Shown: positions 17,778 to 26,698, counted from the first letter of the stretch. The stretch: 64,000 bases of DNA from Rhizobiaceae bacterium (GCA_023953835.1 JAMLJB010000001.1:3712140-3776139); one strand, 5' to 3'. Made by a program: numbers and translations. The notes: generated by a model from the letters alone, not told the origin.

Positions 17778-20342
17778 TCAGCCCTTTGAAGGTTGCGCAC
17801 CCGCAGGCGCTGCCGGCAACTGCTCCTTGTTGTCAGTCTCCGTTCCTTCCTGCCGAAGCCTGAACAGGATCAGCAGCGGGCCAGCGACGAAGACAGAGGA
17901 ATAAGTACCGACCAGGATGCCGAAGATCATCGCAAAGGTGAACGAGCGGATGACTTCACCGCCCCAGATATAGAGCGCAATGAGAGCCAGCAGCGTCGTG
18001 ACGCCGGTCAGGATGGTGCGCGACAATGTCTGGTTCATCGACAGGTCGAGCAACTCCTCGATGGGCATCTTCTTATATTTGCGCAGGTTCTCACGCACGC
18101 GGTCATAGACGACAACCGTGTCGTTGATCGAATAGCCCACAATCGTCAGAATGGCGGCGATGCTGGTCAGGTTGAACTCCAGCCCCGTGATCACATAGAG
18201 GCCGATCATCATGGTGACGTCGTGGATGGTGGCAATGATCGCGCCAAGTCCGAACTGCCATTCGAAGCGGAACCAGATGTAGATGAGCATCGCGACCATC
18301 GACGCCAGCACGCCCATCGCGCCATTGAAGGCAAGCTCGCTGGAGACAGTCGGCCCGACCGACTCGACGCGACGGAAATCGTAATCATCGTTCAGTTCGA
18401 GATGCACCTTGTCGACGACGCTCTGTTCCGCCTTGTCGCCCAGGTTCTGGCCTTCCACGCGGATCAGCAATTCGCTCGGCGAGCCGAACTCCTGCACCTG
18501 CACGTCGCCCATGTTCAGTTCGTTGAGGCGGGCGCGCACGTCGGCGGAATCTGCCTGGCCGCTCTTTGCCTGAACCTCAATCGAGGTGCCGCCACGGAAG
18601 TCGATGCCGTAGTTCATCTCGATGGAGAAGAACAGGATGACGGCGGCAATGGAGAGCGCGGCCGACAGGCCGAAGGCATATTTGCGCCAGGACATGAAGG
18701 GCAGCTTCGTGTCGTGAGGCACGAAGGTGATAAGCCCGCTCGGCAGTTCCTTGGGCTTCATCCGGCGCAGCCAGACCGCAACCAGCCAGCGGGTCAGCGT
18801 GAAGGCCGTGAAGACCGTGGTGATGATGCCGATGGCGAGCGTCACGGCGAAGCCCTTGACCGGGCCGGAGCCGAGGAAAAACAGGATGACGGCGGCGATA
18901 AAGGTCGTGAAGTTGGCATCCACGATGGTTGCCAGCGCTCGCGAAAAGCCGGAATCCAGCGACTGGACCAGTGAGCGCCCCCATCGCCTCTCCTCTCGCA
19001 CGCGTTCATAGATGATGACGTTGGAGTCGACCGCCATGCCGACGGTCAGCACGATGCCGGCGATGCCGGGCATGGTGAGCGTCGCACCAAGCAGGGACAG
19101 GATCGCGACGATGAGGATGACGTTCGCCGCAAGCGCGATGTTCGCAATCAGGCCAAGCGTGCCGTAGGCGATCAGCATGAACCCGACGACGAGGATGCCG
19201 GCGATCACGGAGGCGAACTTGCCGGCGTCGATGGAATCCGCGCCTAGGCTTGGGCCGACCGTGCGTTCCTCGACGATGGTGAGGTCCGCCGGAAGCGCGC
19301 CCGCCCGCAACAGTACGGCAAGATCGTTTGCGCTCTGTGGCGTGAAATTGCCGGATATCTGTCCGCTGCCGCCAAGGATAGGCTCGCGAATCTGCGGTGC
19401 TGATATCACTTCGCTGTCGAGAATGATCGCGAACAGGCGACCGACATTCTGTTGCGTGGCCTGTGCAAATCGCTGCGCGCCCTTGGCGTCGAAGCGGAAC
19501 GACACGACCGGCTCGCTGGTGCGCTGGTCGAACGTCGCCTGCGCGTCGACAAGGTTTTCGCCGGAGACGATGACGCGATTCTCGATCAGATAGGGAACCG
19601 GCGGATCGTCGGTCGAATACATCACGGTCGAGCCGGCAGGCGGACGACCGTTGATCGCCTGTTGGACGGGCACCGACTGGTCGACCATCTGGAAAGTCAG
19701 CTTAGCGGTCTGGCCGAGAATTTCCTTGAGGCGCTGCGGATCCTGGAGGCCGGGAACCTGAACAAGGATACGGTCGGCACCCTGCCGCTGGATAATCGGC
19801 TCCGTGGTGCCAAGTTCGTTGACGCGGCGGCCGATGACTTCGATGGACTGGGTCACGGCGCTGCCGATCCGATAGTTCAGCCCTTCGTCCGTCATATTGT
19901 ATTGCAGCACGCCCGGCTGCGGCTCCTGCAACGCGAATTCCCGGATCGCGCCGCCGTTGAACAAGCCGGAAGAAATCGGCTGCGTAAGGACCTCCAGCGC
20001 CTGCTTGGCCTTGTCGAGGTCGTTGGCCTCGGAGATGCGTACCGTTACGTGACGCTCTCCGCTGGTCAGTCCGGTATATCCGATCTTCGCGTCGCGCAGC
20101 AGGGTGCGAATGTCGTCGCGCGTCGCCTGAAGTCGTTCCTTGATCAGGTCTTCCTGATCGACCGCCAGAAGAACGTGCGAACCGCCTTGAAGATCGAGGC
20201 CAAGCGTCATCGGCTGCTTGGGCACCCAGCCCGGCAGGGATTCAAGCGTCGCTTTGGAAAACAGGTTTGGAAGCGCCAATATCACGCCGAGCAGCACGAC
20301 CGCCCAGATCGAAAACGTCTTCCAACGCGAAAAATAGAGCAT
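17778..20342 (-). CDS. secDF: Fused protein translocase subunit SecDF
   Basis: 854 residues: SecD and SecF joined in one polypeptide. The N-terminal TM (about 8-24) is followed by the SecD D1 motif GLDLQGGSHVLL (about 47), the periplasmic P1 domain (to about 330), six-TM unit 1 (about 350-520 with GMAVDSNVIIYERVREE), a second N-terminal SecF-type TM near 555, GIDFRGGTSIEV (about 580) and TM unit 2 (about 660-830 with GYSINDTVVVYDRVREN). Both D-x-x-x-x-Y-E/D-R proton-channel motifs are intact. It uses the proton motive force to pull preproteins through SecYEG. It is 60 bases after yajC. Confidence 0.96.
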   Translation of the reverse strand: MLYFSRWKTFSIWAVVLLGVILALPNLFSKATLESLPGWVPKQPMTLGLDLQGGSHVLLAVDQEDLIKERLQATRDDIRTLLRDAKIGYTGLTSGERHVTVRISEANDLDKAKQALEVLTQPISSGLFNGGAIREFALQEPQPGVLQYNMTDEGLNYRIGSAVTQSIEVIGRRVNELGTTEPIIQRQGADRILVQVPGLQDPQRLKEILGQTAKLTFQMVDQSVPVQQAINGRPPAGSTVMYSTDDPPVPYLIENRVIVSGENLVDAQATFDQRTSEPVVSFRFDAKGAQRFAQATQQNVGRLFAIILDSEVISAPQIREPILGGSGQISGNFTPQSANDLAVLLRAGALPADLTIVEERTVGPSLGADSIDAGKFASVIAGILVVGFMLIAYGTLGLIANIALAANVILIVAILSLLGATLTMPGIAGIVLTVGMAVDSNVIIYERVREERRWGRSLVQSLDSGFSRALATIVDANFTTFIAAVILFFLGSGPVKGFAVTLAIGIITTVFTAFTLTRWLVAVWLRRMKPKELPSGLITFVPHDTKLPFMSWRKYAFGLSAALSIAAVILFFSIEMNYGIDFRGGTSIEVQAKSGQADSADVRARLNELNMGDVQVQEFGSPSELLIRVEGQNLGDKAEQSVVDKVHLELNDDYDFRRVESVGPTVSSELAFNGAMGVLASMVAMLIYIWFRFEWQFGLGAIIATIHDVTMMIGLYVITGLEFNLTSIAAILTIVGYSINDTVVVYDRVRENLRKYKKMPIEELLDLSMNQTLSRTILTGVTTLLALIALYIWGGEVIRSFTFAMIFGILVGTYSSVFVAGPLLILFRLRQEGTETDNKEQLPAAPAGAQPSKG

Positions 20343-20402
20343 ATCCGTCTTCCGTTCCGACCGGCCGGGTCAGTCCCGCCCGGCGGCCTTGCCTGAGCAG
20401 GC

Positions 20403-20744
20403 TTATTTCTTGACGTTCTGGTTTGCGACCGGCTCGCCCTTGACGCGCACCTCGGCGATGGTCTGCCGCACCGCGGTCACCTTTACGCCGTTGCCGAGGT
20501 CAACCTCAAGCTCGTCGCTGCCTTCGTTCACTTTGGTCACCTTTCCGACCAGTCCGCCACCGGTCACGACCGTATCCCCACGGCGGATCGCCGTGAGCAT
20601 CTCGCCGCGCTTTTTCATCTGCGTGCGCTGCGGACGGATAATCATGAAATACATAATGACGAAAATGAGTATGAACGGCAGAATGCTTACCAGCGCTTCG
20701 GGTCCTGTGCCCGCCGTCTGCGCATAAGCCGGTGTTACAAACAT
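20403..20744 (-). CDS. yajC: Preprotein translocase subunit YajC
   Basis: 113 residues from ATG 20744, which has a GGGGAG ribosome site; the longer frame back to 21002 overlaps the divergent gene and is non-conserved. A single membrane helix LVSILPFILIFVIMYFMII is followed by the family motif RPQRTQMKKRGEML and a cytoplasmic beta domain (DTVVTGGGLVGKVTKV). YajC associates with SecDF and YidC, fitting its place as first gene of the operon. Confidence 0.94.
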   Translation of the reverse strand: MFVTPAYAQTAGTGPEALVSILPFILIFVIMYFMIIRPQRTQMKKRGEMLTAIRRGDTVVTGGGLVGKVTKVNEGSDELEVDLGNGVKVTAVRQTIAEVRVKGEPVANQNVKK

Positions 20745-20915
20745 AAGGAACTCCCCACAAAATGCAGGCTCTTTGCCGCCTGCCCGAAAGTGCGCGGAAT
20801 ATAGTCGCTCGCGCCCCCATTGCAACACACGAACTGCGCTAGTTGTCACCTTTGCGTGCGCGGCGGCGCGTGATAGACCTGCCGCCGGAAAACTCCCTCG
20901 AACACAAGCCTGCAA

Positions 20916-21788
20916 ATGACTGAAAAGACGATTGAAACACTGAACTCGAAGCTTGATGAACTGATTGCGGCAATCAGCCGGCTTTCGCCGCCACCGCCTC
21001 AACCGACCGATATTTCCACCGCCGACTGCTTTGTCTGGAACGCCGAAACCGGCGTGCTGGACCCGGTCCAGCGCGTGAACCGCGTCGAAATCGAGCTGAT
21101 CCGCGGGGTGGATCGGGTGCGCGACATACTGGTCGACAACACCGAACGATTTGCAGCCGGCCTGCCCGCAAACAACGTCCTGCTGTGGGGTGCGCGCGGC
21201 ATGGGCAAGTCATCGCTCGTCAAGGCTTCCCATAGCGCGATCAATGCGGGACGTGCGCCTGCCGATGCCCTCAAGTTGATCGAGATCCATCGCGAGGACA
21301 TCGACACGCTGCCGCGCCTGCTGGCCATCCTCAAGGCTTCGCCCTGCCGCTTCATCCTGTTTTGCGACGACTTGTCGTTCGACCACGACGACACGTCCTA
21401 CAAGTCTCTCAAGGCAGCGCTTGAAGGGGGCGTCGAAGGCCGGCCTTCGAACGTGATCTTCTACGCCACGTCGAACCGCCGCCATCTGCTGCCGCGAGAC
21501 ATGATCGACAATGAACGCTCGACTGCGATCAATCCGTCCGAGGCCGTGGAGGAAAAGGTGTCGCTGTCGGACCGCTTCGGCCTGTGGCTCGGCTTTCACA
21601 AATGCAGCCAGGACGAATATCTGGATATGGTCGACGCCTATGTGCGCCATCACGACCTCAAGATCGACGCCGACCAGTTGCGTGCCGAAGCGCTTGAATG
21701 GGCCACCACGCGCGGCAGTCGCTCGGGCCGCGTCGCGTGGCAGTTCATCCAGGATCTCGCCGGTCGGCTTGGACAACCACTGGACTGA
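20916..21788 (+). CDS. DUF815 family AAA+ ATPase
   Basis: 290 residues. GVDRVRDILVDNTERFAAGLPANNVLLWGARGMGKSSLVKA holds the DUF815 lead-in and Walker A (GARGMGKSS, about 92-100). FILFCDDLSFDHDD (about 145) is the Walker B/DDLSF signature of this family, followed by sensor-like FYATSNRRHLLPRDM. A cytosolic single-domain ATPase of unknown client, widespread next to secDF-yajC in alphaproteobacteria. It is divergent from yajC, with 171 bases between starts. Confidence 0.88.
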   Translation: MTEKTIETLNSKLDELIAAISRLSPPPPQPTDISTADCFVWNAETGVLDPVQRVNRVEIELIRGVDRVRDILVDNTERFAAGLPANNVLLWGARGMGKSSLVKASHSAINAGRAPADALKLIEIHREDIDTLPRLLAILKASPCRFILFCDDLSFDHDDTSYKSLKAALEGGVEGRPSNVIFYATSNRRHLLPRDMIDNERSTAINPSEAVEEKVSLSDRFGLWLGFHKCSQDEYLDMVDAYVRHHDLKIDADQLRAEALEWATTRGSRSGRVAWQFIQDLAGRLGQPLD

Positions 21789-21793
21789 ACGGG

Positions 21794-22132
21794 TCAGGCT
21801 GCCGTCAGTTGCCGGTGCTCTTCGTGCACGATCTCATCGAGAACCGTGTGCGGCGCAGTGCAGGCATAGTACGAGAAGGCGATATTCTCGTCCGCCAGTC
21901 CTGCCGTGCGGCAATCGGGACAATAGAAGTAAGGCTTCAGATCGGACGCGAACGCGCTGTGGTGCGGGCCGAGATAGCGCGTCAGAACGACGAGGTTCAG
22001 GTGCACGTTGTGATTGCATCCCGTGCTGGTGCAGCGGGCGCGAATATCGACACCGAGCGCAATGTACTGTCCCAGCGTCCTGATGTCTGCCGGGTCCGGT
22101 ACAGCGGGAAGTGGAAACAGATTGTGCCGCAT
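21794..22132 (-). CDS. Small Cys-rich (putative zinc-binding) protein, copy 1
   Basis: 112 residues. Cys residues occur as RCTSTGCNH (about 34-40) and YFYCPDCRTAG (about 72-76), a spacing suggestive of a four-Cys zinc ribbon, then YYACTAPH. No named family is recognised. It is a clear paralogue of the next gene, sharing the LFPLP start, LGQYIALG, DLKPYFYCPxC and the CTAPH tail. It lies 5 bases from the convergent DUF815 gene. Confidence 0.68.
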   Translation of the reverse strand: MRHNLFPLPAVPDPADIRTLGQYIALGVDIRARCTSTGCNHNVHLNLVVLTRYLGPHHSAFASDLKPYFYCPDCRTAGLADENIAFSYYACTAPHTVLDEIVHEEHRQLTAA

Positions 22133-22211
22133 GATCTAGGCACAAACTGACTCAACTCGCTCGTTTGGGCTAGCCCATACGGGAGTATGTGGGCCAGCGC
22201 CAGCGCGATGC

Positions 22212-22559
22212 TTAGCCTGCTTTCGCCTGTACGACCTCGACCTGATTGTCCCGCTGCGCCGCCACGACGATCGAGTGTGGCGCGGTGCAGGAAAAATGGG
22301 TGAAGTCGATCAGCCGATCGTGCTGCCCCGCCTCCCTGCATTTCGGACAATAAAAATAAGGCTTCAGGTCTTCGGCGCGCGCGCCGTGGCCGGACCCCAG
22401 ATATTTTGCCACGACCACGAGATTGACCCGAACGGTGTGGTTGCAACCCGTGGTGTCGCATGAAGCCCAGACTTCATAGCCAAGCGCCAGATGCTGCCCG
22501 ATTGTGTCGACGCTCAGCGGAAAGCGAACCTCCGGGAGCGGAAATAGATCTGATGTCAT
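22212..22559 (-). CDS. Small Cys-rich (putative zinc-binding) protein, copy 2
   Basis: 115 residues from ATG 22559 (an in-frame ATG at 22613 runs through a strong hairpin and is unlikely). Same layout as copy 1: LFPLPEV start, CDTTGCNH (about 34-40), DLKPYFYCPKCREAG, HFSCTAPH. The four core Cys in C-x4-C...C-x2-C arrangement are conserved between copies, supporting metal binding as the constrained feature. The two genes lie 79 bases apart in the same orientation, and their immediate upstream sequences are also similar. Confidence 0.7.
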   Translation of the reverse strand: MTSDLFPLPEVRFPLSVDTIGQHLALGYEVWASCDTTGCNHTVRVNLVVVAKYLGSGHGARAEDLKPYFYCPKCREAGQHDRLIDFTHFSCTAPHSIVVAAQRDNQVEVVQAKAG

Positions 22560-22582
22560 AACTCTAACCCAAGAACTGACAC

Positions 22583-22612
22583 AGCGCCCGCCGACCGAAG
22601 TCGGCGGGCACA
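22583..22612. promoter_or_regulatory. Stable hairpin upstream of Cys-rich gene copy 2
   Basis: GCCCGCCGAC-CGAA-GTCGGCGGGC is a perfect 10-bp stem with a CGAA tetraloop, 26-50 bases before the ATG of copy 2. It lacks a U-run in either direction, so it may be a leader hairpin or a factor-dependent end signal. The stretch 22613-22914 shows no gene I trust. Confidence 0.5.
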
Positions 22613-22914
22613 CTCAATACGGCTTCGGGCGGGCGCTAAGGGAAAGCCGCGATGAGTGCCTGATCCTAGTGCGTCCCCGAAGTGCAATACAATTCAGCAC
22701 TTAGAGGAGGGTAGGCGATACACCCTACAGCCTTCGCTTGTGTCTGATCCCGCATCGCCGGGTCATCAGAGCGACATATGCCTCTGTGTAAGACAGTCGC
22801 GGCATATTCTTGCTTTGCACCAATTGCACTCTATGGCAGGCTGCATGCGCGGCCTGACTCCGCCTACCGATTCCTGCTTGCTTCGGCCGTACAAACGCCA
22901 ACCGGGAGTTCGAT

Positions 22915-23184
22915 ATGAGCGCAAATCGTGACGAGCGCATAAGACAACGGGCACACGCTATCTGGGATCGCGAAGGCAGGCCGGAGGGCGCTGCACAGCG
23001 CCACTGGCAACAGGCCGAACAGGAAATCGCCCAGGAAGACAGTGCGCCGGCCAAGAAGCCTGCCGCGAAGAAAGCAGCCGTGGCCAGGAAGCCGAAGGCC
23101 GAGGGCGCATCGACCAAGACGGCGGGTGCCGGCCCTGCCCTTGCGAAACGCTCCAAGGACGCGAAGAAGCCGGCGAAGGGTTGA
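22915..23184 (+). CDS. DUF2934 domain protein
   Basis: 89 residues. The N-terminal 40 match DUF2934: RIRQRAHAIWDREGRPEGAAQRHWQQAEQEI. The rest is Lys/Ala-rich (PAAKKAAVARKPKAEG...), similar to histone-H1-like tails, so nucleic-acid contact is plausible but unproven. Short DUF2934 proteins are common and of unknown function in Rhizobiales. It is monocistronic, with 131 bases to map. Confidence 0.82.
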   Translation: MSANRDERIRQRAHAIWDREGRPEGAAQRHWQQAEQEIAQEDSAPAKKPAAKKAAVARKPKAEGASTKTAGAGPALAKRSKDAKKPAKG

Positions 23185-23315
23185 ACGGGTTCGATTTTCA
23201 CGGATCGCCGGACATGCACGTTGCCAGTTCGACCCGCGCTGTTGAAATTTTCGAGCCAAGGTGCCAAATCGAAGGGAATTGGACACGCCTGCGGGCAAGA
23301 CCCTGAGACTTTGAC

Positions 23316-24143
23316 ATGGTTACCTATCTCGACGCCGAAACAGCGCCGCTGCGCAACACCGGCCAAATCCGCCTTTATGGGCCTGAGGCCTTTGAAGGCA
23401 TGCGCAAGGCGTGCCAGCTCACGGCGCGCTGCCTCGACGAACTCGTGGAGCTTGTGACGCCCGGCGTGACGACCAACACGATCGACCGTTTCGTTTTCGA
23501 GTTCGGCATGGATCACGGCGCCCTGCCCGCCACGCTCAACTATCGCGGCTATACGAAATCCTCCTGCACGTCGATCAACCATGTGGTCTGCCACGGCATT
23601 CCCGACGACAAACCGCTGCGCGAGGGCGATGTCGTCAACATCGACGTCACCTATGTTCTGGAGGGCTGGCATGGTGATTCCAGCCGCATGTATCCGGTCG
23701 GCCAGATCAAGCGCGCCGCCGAGCGCCTGCTGGAAGTGACGCATGAGTGCCTGATGCGCGGCGTGGCCGCCGTGAAGCCCGGCGCACGCACCGGCGCAAT
23801 CGGTGCGGCGATCCAGAGCTATGCCGAGCGGGAGCGCTGCTCAGTCGTGCGCGACTTCTGCGGCCACGGGGTCGGCAGACTGTTCCACGACGCGCCCAAC
23901 ATCCTGCATTACGGCTCGGCGCATGAAGGCGTCGAGATGCGCGAGGGCATGATCTTCACCATCGAGCCGATGATCAATCTCGGACGTCCGCATGTGAAGG
24001 TGCTCTCCGACGGCTGGACGGCGGTGACGCGCGACCGCTCGCTCTCGGCGCAATATGAGCATACGGTTGGAGTGACCGGCACCGGCTGCGAGATCTTCAC
24101 ACTGTCGCCCAAGGGGCTGGATCGGCCCGGCCTGCCCTCCTGA
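23316..24143 (+). CDS. map: Type I methionine aminopeptidase
   Basis: 275 residues. It removes the initiator Met cotranslationally. Metal ligands of the pita-bread fold are present: NIDVTYVLEGWHGDSSRMY (Asp pair, about 108-122), GHGVGRLFHDAPNI (His, about 189), FTIEPMIN (Glu, about 218) and SAQYEHTVGVT (Glu, about 249). NHVVCHGIPDD near residue 90 holds the substrate-side His. Length and motifs are canonical. Confidence 0.95.
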   Translation: MVTYLDAETAPLRNTGQIRLYGPEAFEGMRKACQLTARCLDELVELVTPGVTTNTIDRFVFEFGMDHGALPATLNYRGYTKSSCTSINHVVCHGIPDDKPLREGDVVNIDVTYVLEGWHGDSSRMYPVGQIKRAAERLLEVTHECLMRGVAAVKPGARTGAIGAAIQSYAERERCSVVRDFCGHGVGRLFHDAPNILHYGSAHEGVEMREGMIFTIEPMINLGRPHVKVLSDGWTAVTRDRSLSAQYEHTVGVTGTGCEIFTLSPKGLDRPGLPS

Positions 24144-24231
24144 ACCGAAATCCTCGGGAATAATCACGTCTGCCCGCTTCAATACTTCTTAAGCGCACCC
24201 TAATATAATGGTGTGCGGCGCAGGATGAAGC

Positions 24232-24852
24232 ATGCAGGACGAGCAGGATGAGCGCGGTTTCTTCGGCGAGCAGCCGGTCAAGCCGCTGACAAGAGCCAAA
24301 GCCAAGACGGACAAGCCGCACTATCTCGGCCATCGCGAGCGCCTGCGCCAACGACTGCGCGATGCGGGGCCGGAAGCGCTGCAGGACTATGAAATGCTGG
24401 AGCTGCTGCTGTTTCGCTCGATCGCGCGTGCCGACACCAAAACCCGCGCCAAGGCGCTGATCCAGCGTTTCGGATCGCTGGGCGAGGTGCTGGGCGCGGC
24501 GCAGCACTTGCTGCGCGAAGTGGAGGGCATCGGCGACGCCGTCGCATTCGACCTCAAGGTCGTTGCGGCGGCCGCGCGCAGAATGGCCAAGGGCGAAGTC
24601 GCACAGCGCGAAATCTTGTCCTCGTGGCAATCGCTGCTGGACTATGTGCGCACCGCAATGGCGTATGAATCGAGGGAACAGTTCCGCATCCTGTTTCTCG
24701 ACAAGCGCAACGCGCTGATCGCGGACGAAGTGCAACAGACCGGAACCGTCGACCACACGCCCGCCTATCCGCGCGAGGTCGCGAAGCGGGCGCTGGAGCT
24801 TTCCGCAACGGCTATCATCCTCGTCCATAACCATCCCACTCACCTTTTTTGA
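24232..24852 (+). pseudogene. radC: radC truncated at its 3' end by ICE insertion
   Basis: 206 residues of the RadC/UPF0758 family: an N-terminal helix-hairpin-helix region (GHRERLRQRLRDAGPEALQDYEMLELLL, then VEGIGDAVAFDLK) and the start of the JAB/MPN domain (SREQFRILFLDKRNALIADEV). The sequence matches up to IILVHNHP and then ends as THLF-stop; in intact RadC the metal site continues S-G-D-P-x-P-S-x-x-D. The final metal-ligand segment and about 40 residues are lost, so the protein is predicted inactive. The break coincides with the start of the integrase-bearing element, so radC is the target gene. The missing end may lie beyond the other end of the element. Confidence 0.82.
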
Positions 24853-25028
24853 TCACGCTGGATCACGCTGGATAACGCTGATTATCAAGGCTTTTTGGGG
24901 TTGTCGTAGAGTCGGATACCGTGGCATAGTGGGGTCGGTCTTAAGGGGATTGAAGCCCTTTTTGACCCCAGTCGCCGACCCCACAAATCCGTCTGGCGAC
25001 CCCACTTGGAAGCCGATGGAGAACCCCA
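24824..25028. promoter_or_regulatory. attL region with tandem and inverted integrase-arm-type repeats
   Basis: After the radC match ends (24,838), three head-to-tail 10-mers appear: GATCACGCTG (24851-24860), GATCACGCTG (24861-24870) and GATAACGCTG (24871-24880). The last forms part of GATAA-CGCTGA-TTATC (24871-24886). Farther on, GTGGGGTCG (24929-24937) is mirrored by CGACCCCAC at 24976-24984 and 24997-25005. Such clusters flank tyrosine-recombinase attachment sites as arm-type integrase/excisionase sites. The core is likely the shared radC stretch ending CATAACCATCCCA; attR is needed to confirm it. Confidence 0.6.
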
Positions 25029-26282
25029 GTGCCAAGCCTTACCGATGGAGAAATTCGCCGCGCCTTGAAAGAGGTCGAACAGACCGGAAAACAGCTGAGC
25101 CTCGTCGATGGCGAGGGACACGGAACGGGGCGCCTCGTTCTCGTGATGAAGCCGATGCCGACCCGTGTCACCGCCGACTGGATGGCCCAGCAGTGGCGCG
25201 ATCAGAAGCGCATCAAGAAGAAGCTCGGGTCATATCCCTCGATGTCGCTCAGCAAAGCACGAGAGGTGTTCAATCGCGATTTCGCGGAGATGATTCAGAA
25301 GGGTCGCAGCATCAAAATCGCCGGTGACACGAGGCCCGGGACCGTCGCCGACCTGTTCGAAGCCTATGTCGCCTATCTCAAGGGCGCGGAGAAATCCTCT
25401 TGGAAGGAGGCGGAGAAGGGCCTCAACAAGATTGCGGACACGCTCGGTCGTAATCGCCCTGCCCGCGACATCGAACCGGATGAGATCACGGCGATCCTGC
25501 GCCCGATCTATGAACGCGGTAAGCGGTCGATGGCGGATCATGTGCGAAGCTACATTCGGTCGGCTTACAGCTGGGGCCTGAAGTCGGAGCACGACTACCG
25601 CTCGGCTTCCGCGCGCCGGTTCCGTCTCGTCTACAATCCGGCCGCAGGCATACCGACCGAACCCAAGAAGGTCGGAACGCGCTGGCTCGACGAGGACGAA
25701 TTCCTCCGGCTCTACCGCTGGCTCGAATGCCCCGACGCTCCCGTGCATCCGCCATACACCCGCGCGGTCAGACTTCTAATGCTTACGGGGCAGCGCGTGC
25801 AGGAGATCGCCCGCCTGCACATCGACCAGTGGGACGCGAAGGAACGGATCATCGACTGGTCGAAAACCAAGAACGGAAAACCGCACGCGATCCCTGTGCC
25901 GACGGTCGCGGCCGAGCTCATCGAGTCCATCAACGTGAATGAGTATGGCTGGTTCTTTCCTTCGGCAACCGATCCCTCAAAGCCGGTGAGCCACGGGACC
26001 CTCTATTCCTTCATGTGGCGCCAGCGGGACCGTGAGGTCATTCCTTACGTCACCAACCGCGATCTGCGGCGGACGTGGAAAACGCTCGCCGGCAAAGCCG
26101 GCCTGTCCAAGGAAATCCGGGATCGCTTGCAGAACCACACGCTGCAGGATGTCAGCTCCAAGAGCTATGACCGCTGGAACTACATGCCAGAGAAGCGCGC
26201 CGCCATGGCGAAATGGGACAAGTTCGTCCGAGCGCTCCTGAAAACGAAGAAGAGCAGCAGAACGTTGCAGGAGGCCGCGTGA
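25029..26282 (+). CDS. int: Tyrosine recombinase / phage-type integrase
   Basis: 417 residues from GTG 25029. An N-terminal DUF4102-like arm-binding region (DGEIRRALKEVEQTGKQLSLVDG... with KLGSYPSMSLSKAREVF about 63-83), a SAM-like core-binding domain (about 105-200) and a C-terminal catalytic domain. Catalytic residues visible: Arg in TGQRVQEIARL (about 257), Lys in WSKTKNGKPH, Arg in NRDLRRTWKTL, the LQNH element and Tyr in SKSYDRW (about 380). Box II, usually HxxR, reads RxxR here. It catalyses insertion into radC and, with a directionality factor (see 63,704), excision. The stop overlaps the next gene as GTGA. Confidence 0.92.
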   Translation: MPSLTDGEIRRALKEVEQTGKQLSLVDGEGHGTGRLVLVMKPMPTRVTADWMAQQWRDQKRIKKKLGSYPSMSLSKAREVFNRDFAEMIQKGRSIKIAGDTRPGTVADLFEAYVAYLKGAEKSSWKEAEKGLNKIADTLGRNRPARDIEPDEITAILRPIYERGKRSMADHVRSYIRSAYSWGLKSEHDYRSASARRFRLVYNPAAGIPTEPKKVGTRWLDEDEFLRLYRWLECPDAPVHPPYTRAVRLLMLTGQRVQEIARLHIDQWDAKERIIDWSKTKNGKPHAIPVPTVAAELIESINVNEYGWFFPSATDPSKPVSHGTLYSFMWRQRDREVIPYVTNRDLRRTWKTLAGKAGLSKEIRDRLQNHTLQDVSSKSYDRWNYMPEKRAAMAKWDKFVRALLKTKKSSRTLQEAA

Positions 26283-26698
26283 GCCGCCGGCCGCTCCTTC
26301 TTGCCGGCGCGCTTGCCTTTTTCAGCTCGGCCGCCCCTGCCCATGCAGATCCATGCGAGGCCCCCCTGCCGACACAGGCCGGAGAGCGATTCTCCGGCGC
26401 GGTCCGTTATATTGGTGACGGCGATGGCCTCTGTGTCGGCAGGACGGCCGACCCCACGGAGTGGATCGAGGTCCGCCTCGCCGACTTCGACGCGCCCGAG
26501 CTTCACCAAGCTGACGGCGCCGCGGCCAAGGCGGCGCTCGCGCGCATTGCTCTCGGTCGCCAGGTCACATGCAGAGCCGAACGCGGCCGCGGCGGGCGCG
26601 TCGTCTCATTCGACCGTGTAATCGCACGCTGCCAGATTGGTCCCGACAGCATCGGCGACCTCCTTCGCCGGGCCGGCATCGTCGCGGGTGGCAACTGA
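26279..26698 (+). CDS. Secreted thermonuclease-like (SNase) protein
   Basis: 139 residues from GTG 26279, which has an AGGAGG site and overlaps the integrase stop. A signal peptide (SRRPLLLAGALAFFSSAAPAHA) precedes a staphylococcal-nuclease fold: YIGDGDGLCVG, WIEVRLADFDAPELH (Arg, Asp and Glu matching the Ca-site and catalytic residues) and a later Arg in SFDRVIARC. Such small nucleases are common on alphaproteobacterial conjugative elements; the function there is unknown (DNA scavenging or entry processing are guesses). Coupling to the integrase is notable. Confidence 0.82.
   Translation: MSRRPLLLAGALAFFSSAAPAHADPCEAPLPTQAGERFSGAVRYIGDGDGLCVGRTADPTEWIEVRLADFDAPELHQADGAAAKAALARIALGRQVTCRAERGRGGRVVSFDRVIARCQIGPDSIGDLLRRAGIVAGGN

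Noticed and set aside
22766..22954. Minus-strand 62-residue frame with CNWCKARICRDC motif
   Set aside because: It overlaps the start of the DUF2934 gene on the other strand, has no clear ribosome site, and only the Cys pattern supports it.
1..24850. tRNA or rRNA genes in the core segment
   Set aside because: No cloverleaf-like sequence with a T-loop GTTCRANNC context and matching acceptor stem was found by eye; a covariance search was not possible.
24851..25005. CRISPR-like array from the repeated 10-mers and 9-mers
   Set aside because: Repeats are too short, directly abutting or irregular, partly inverted, and lie at an integrase attachment site; no cas genes are present.
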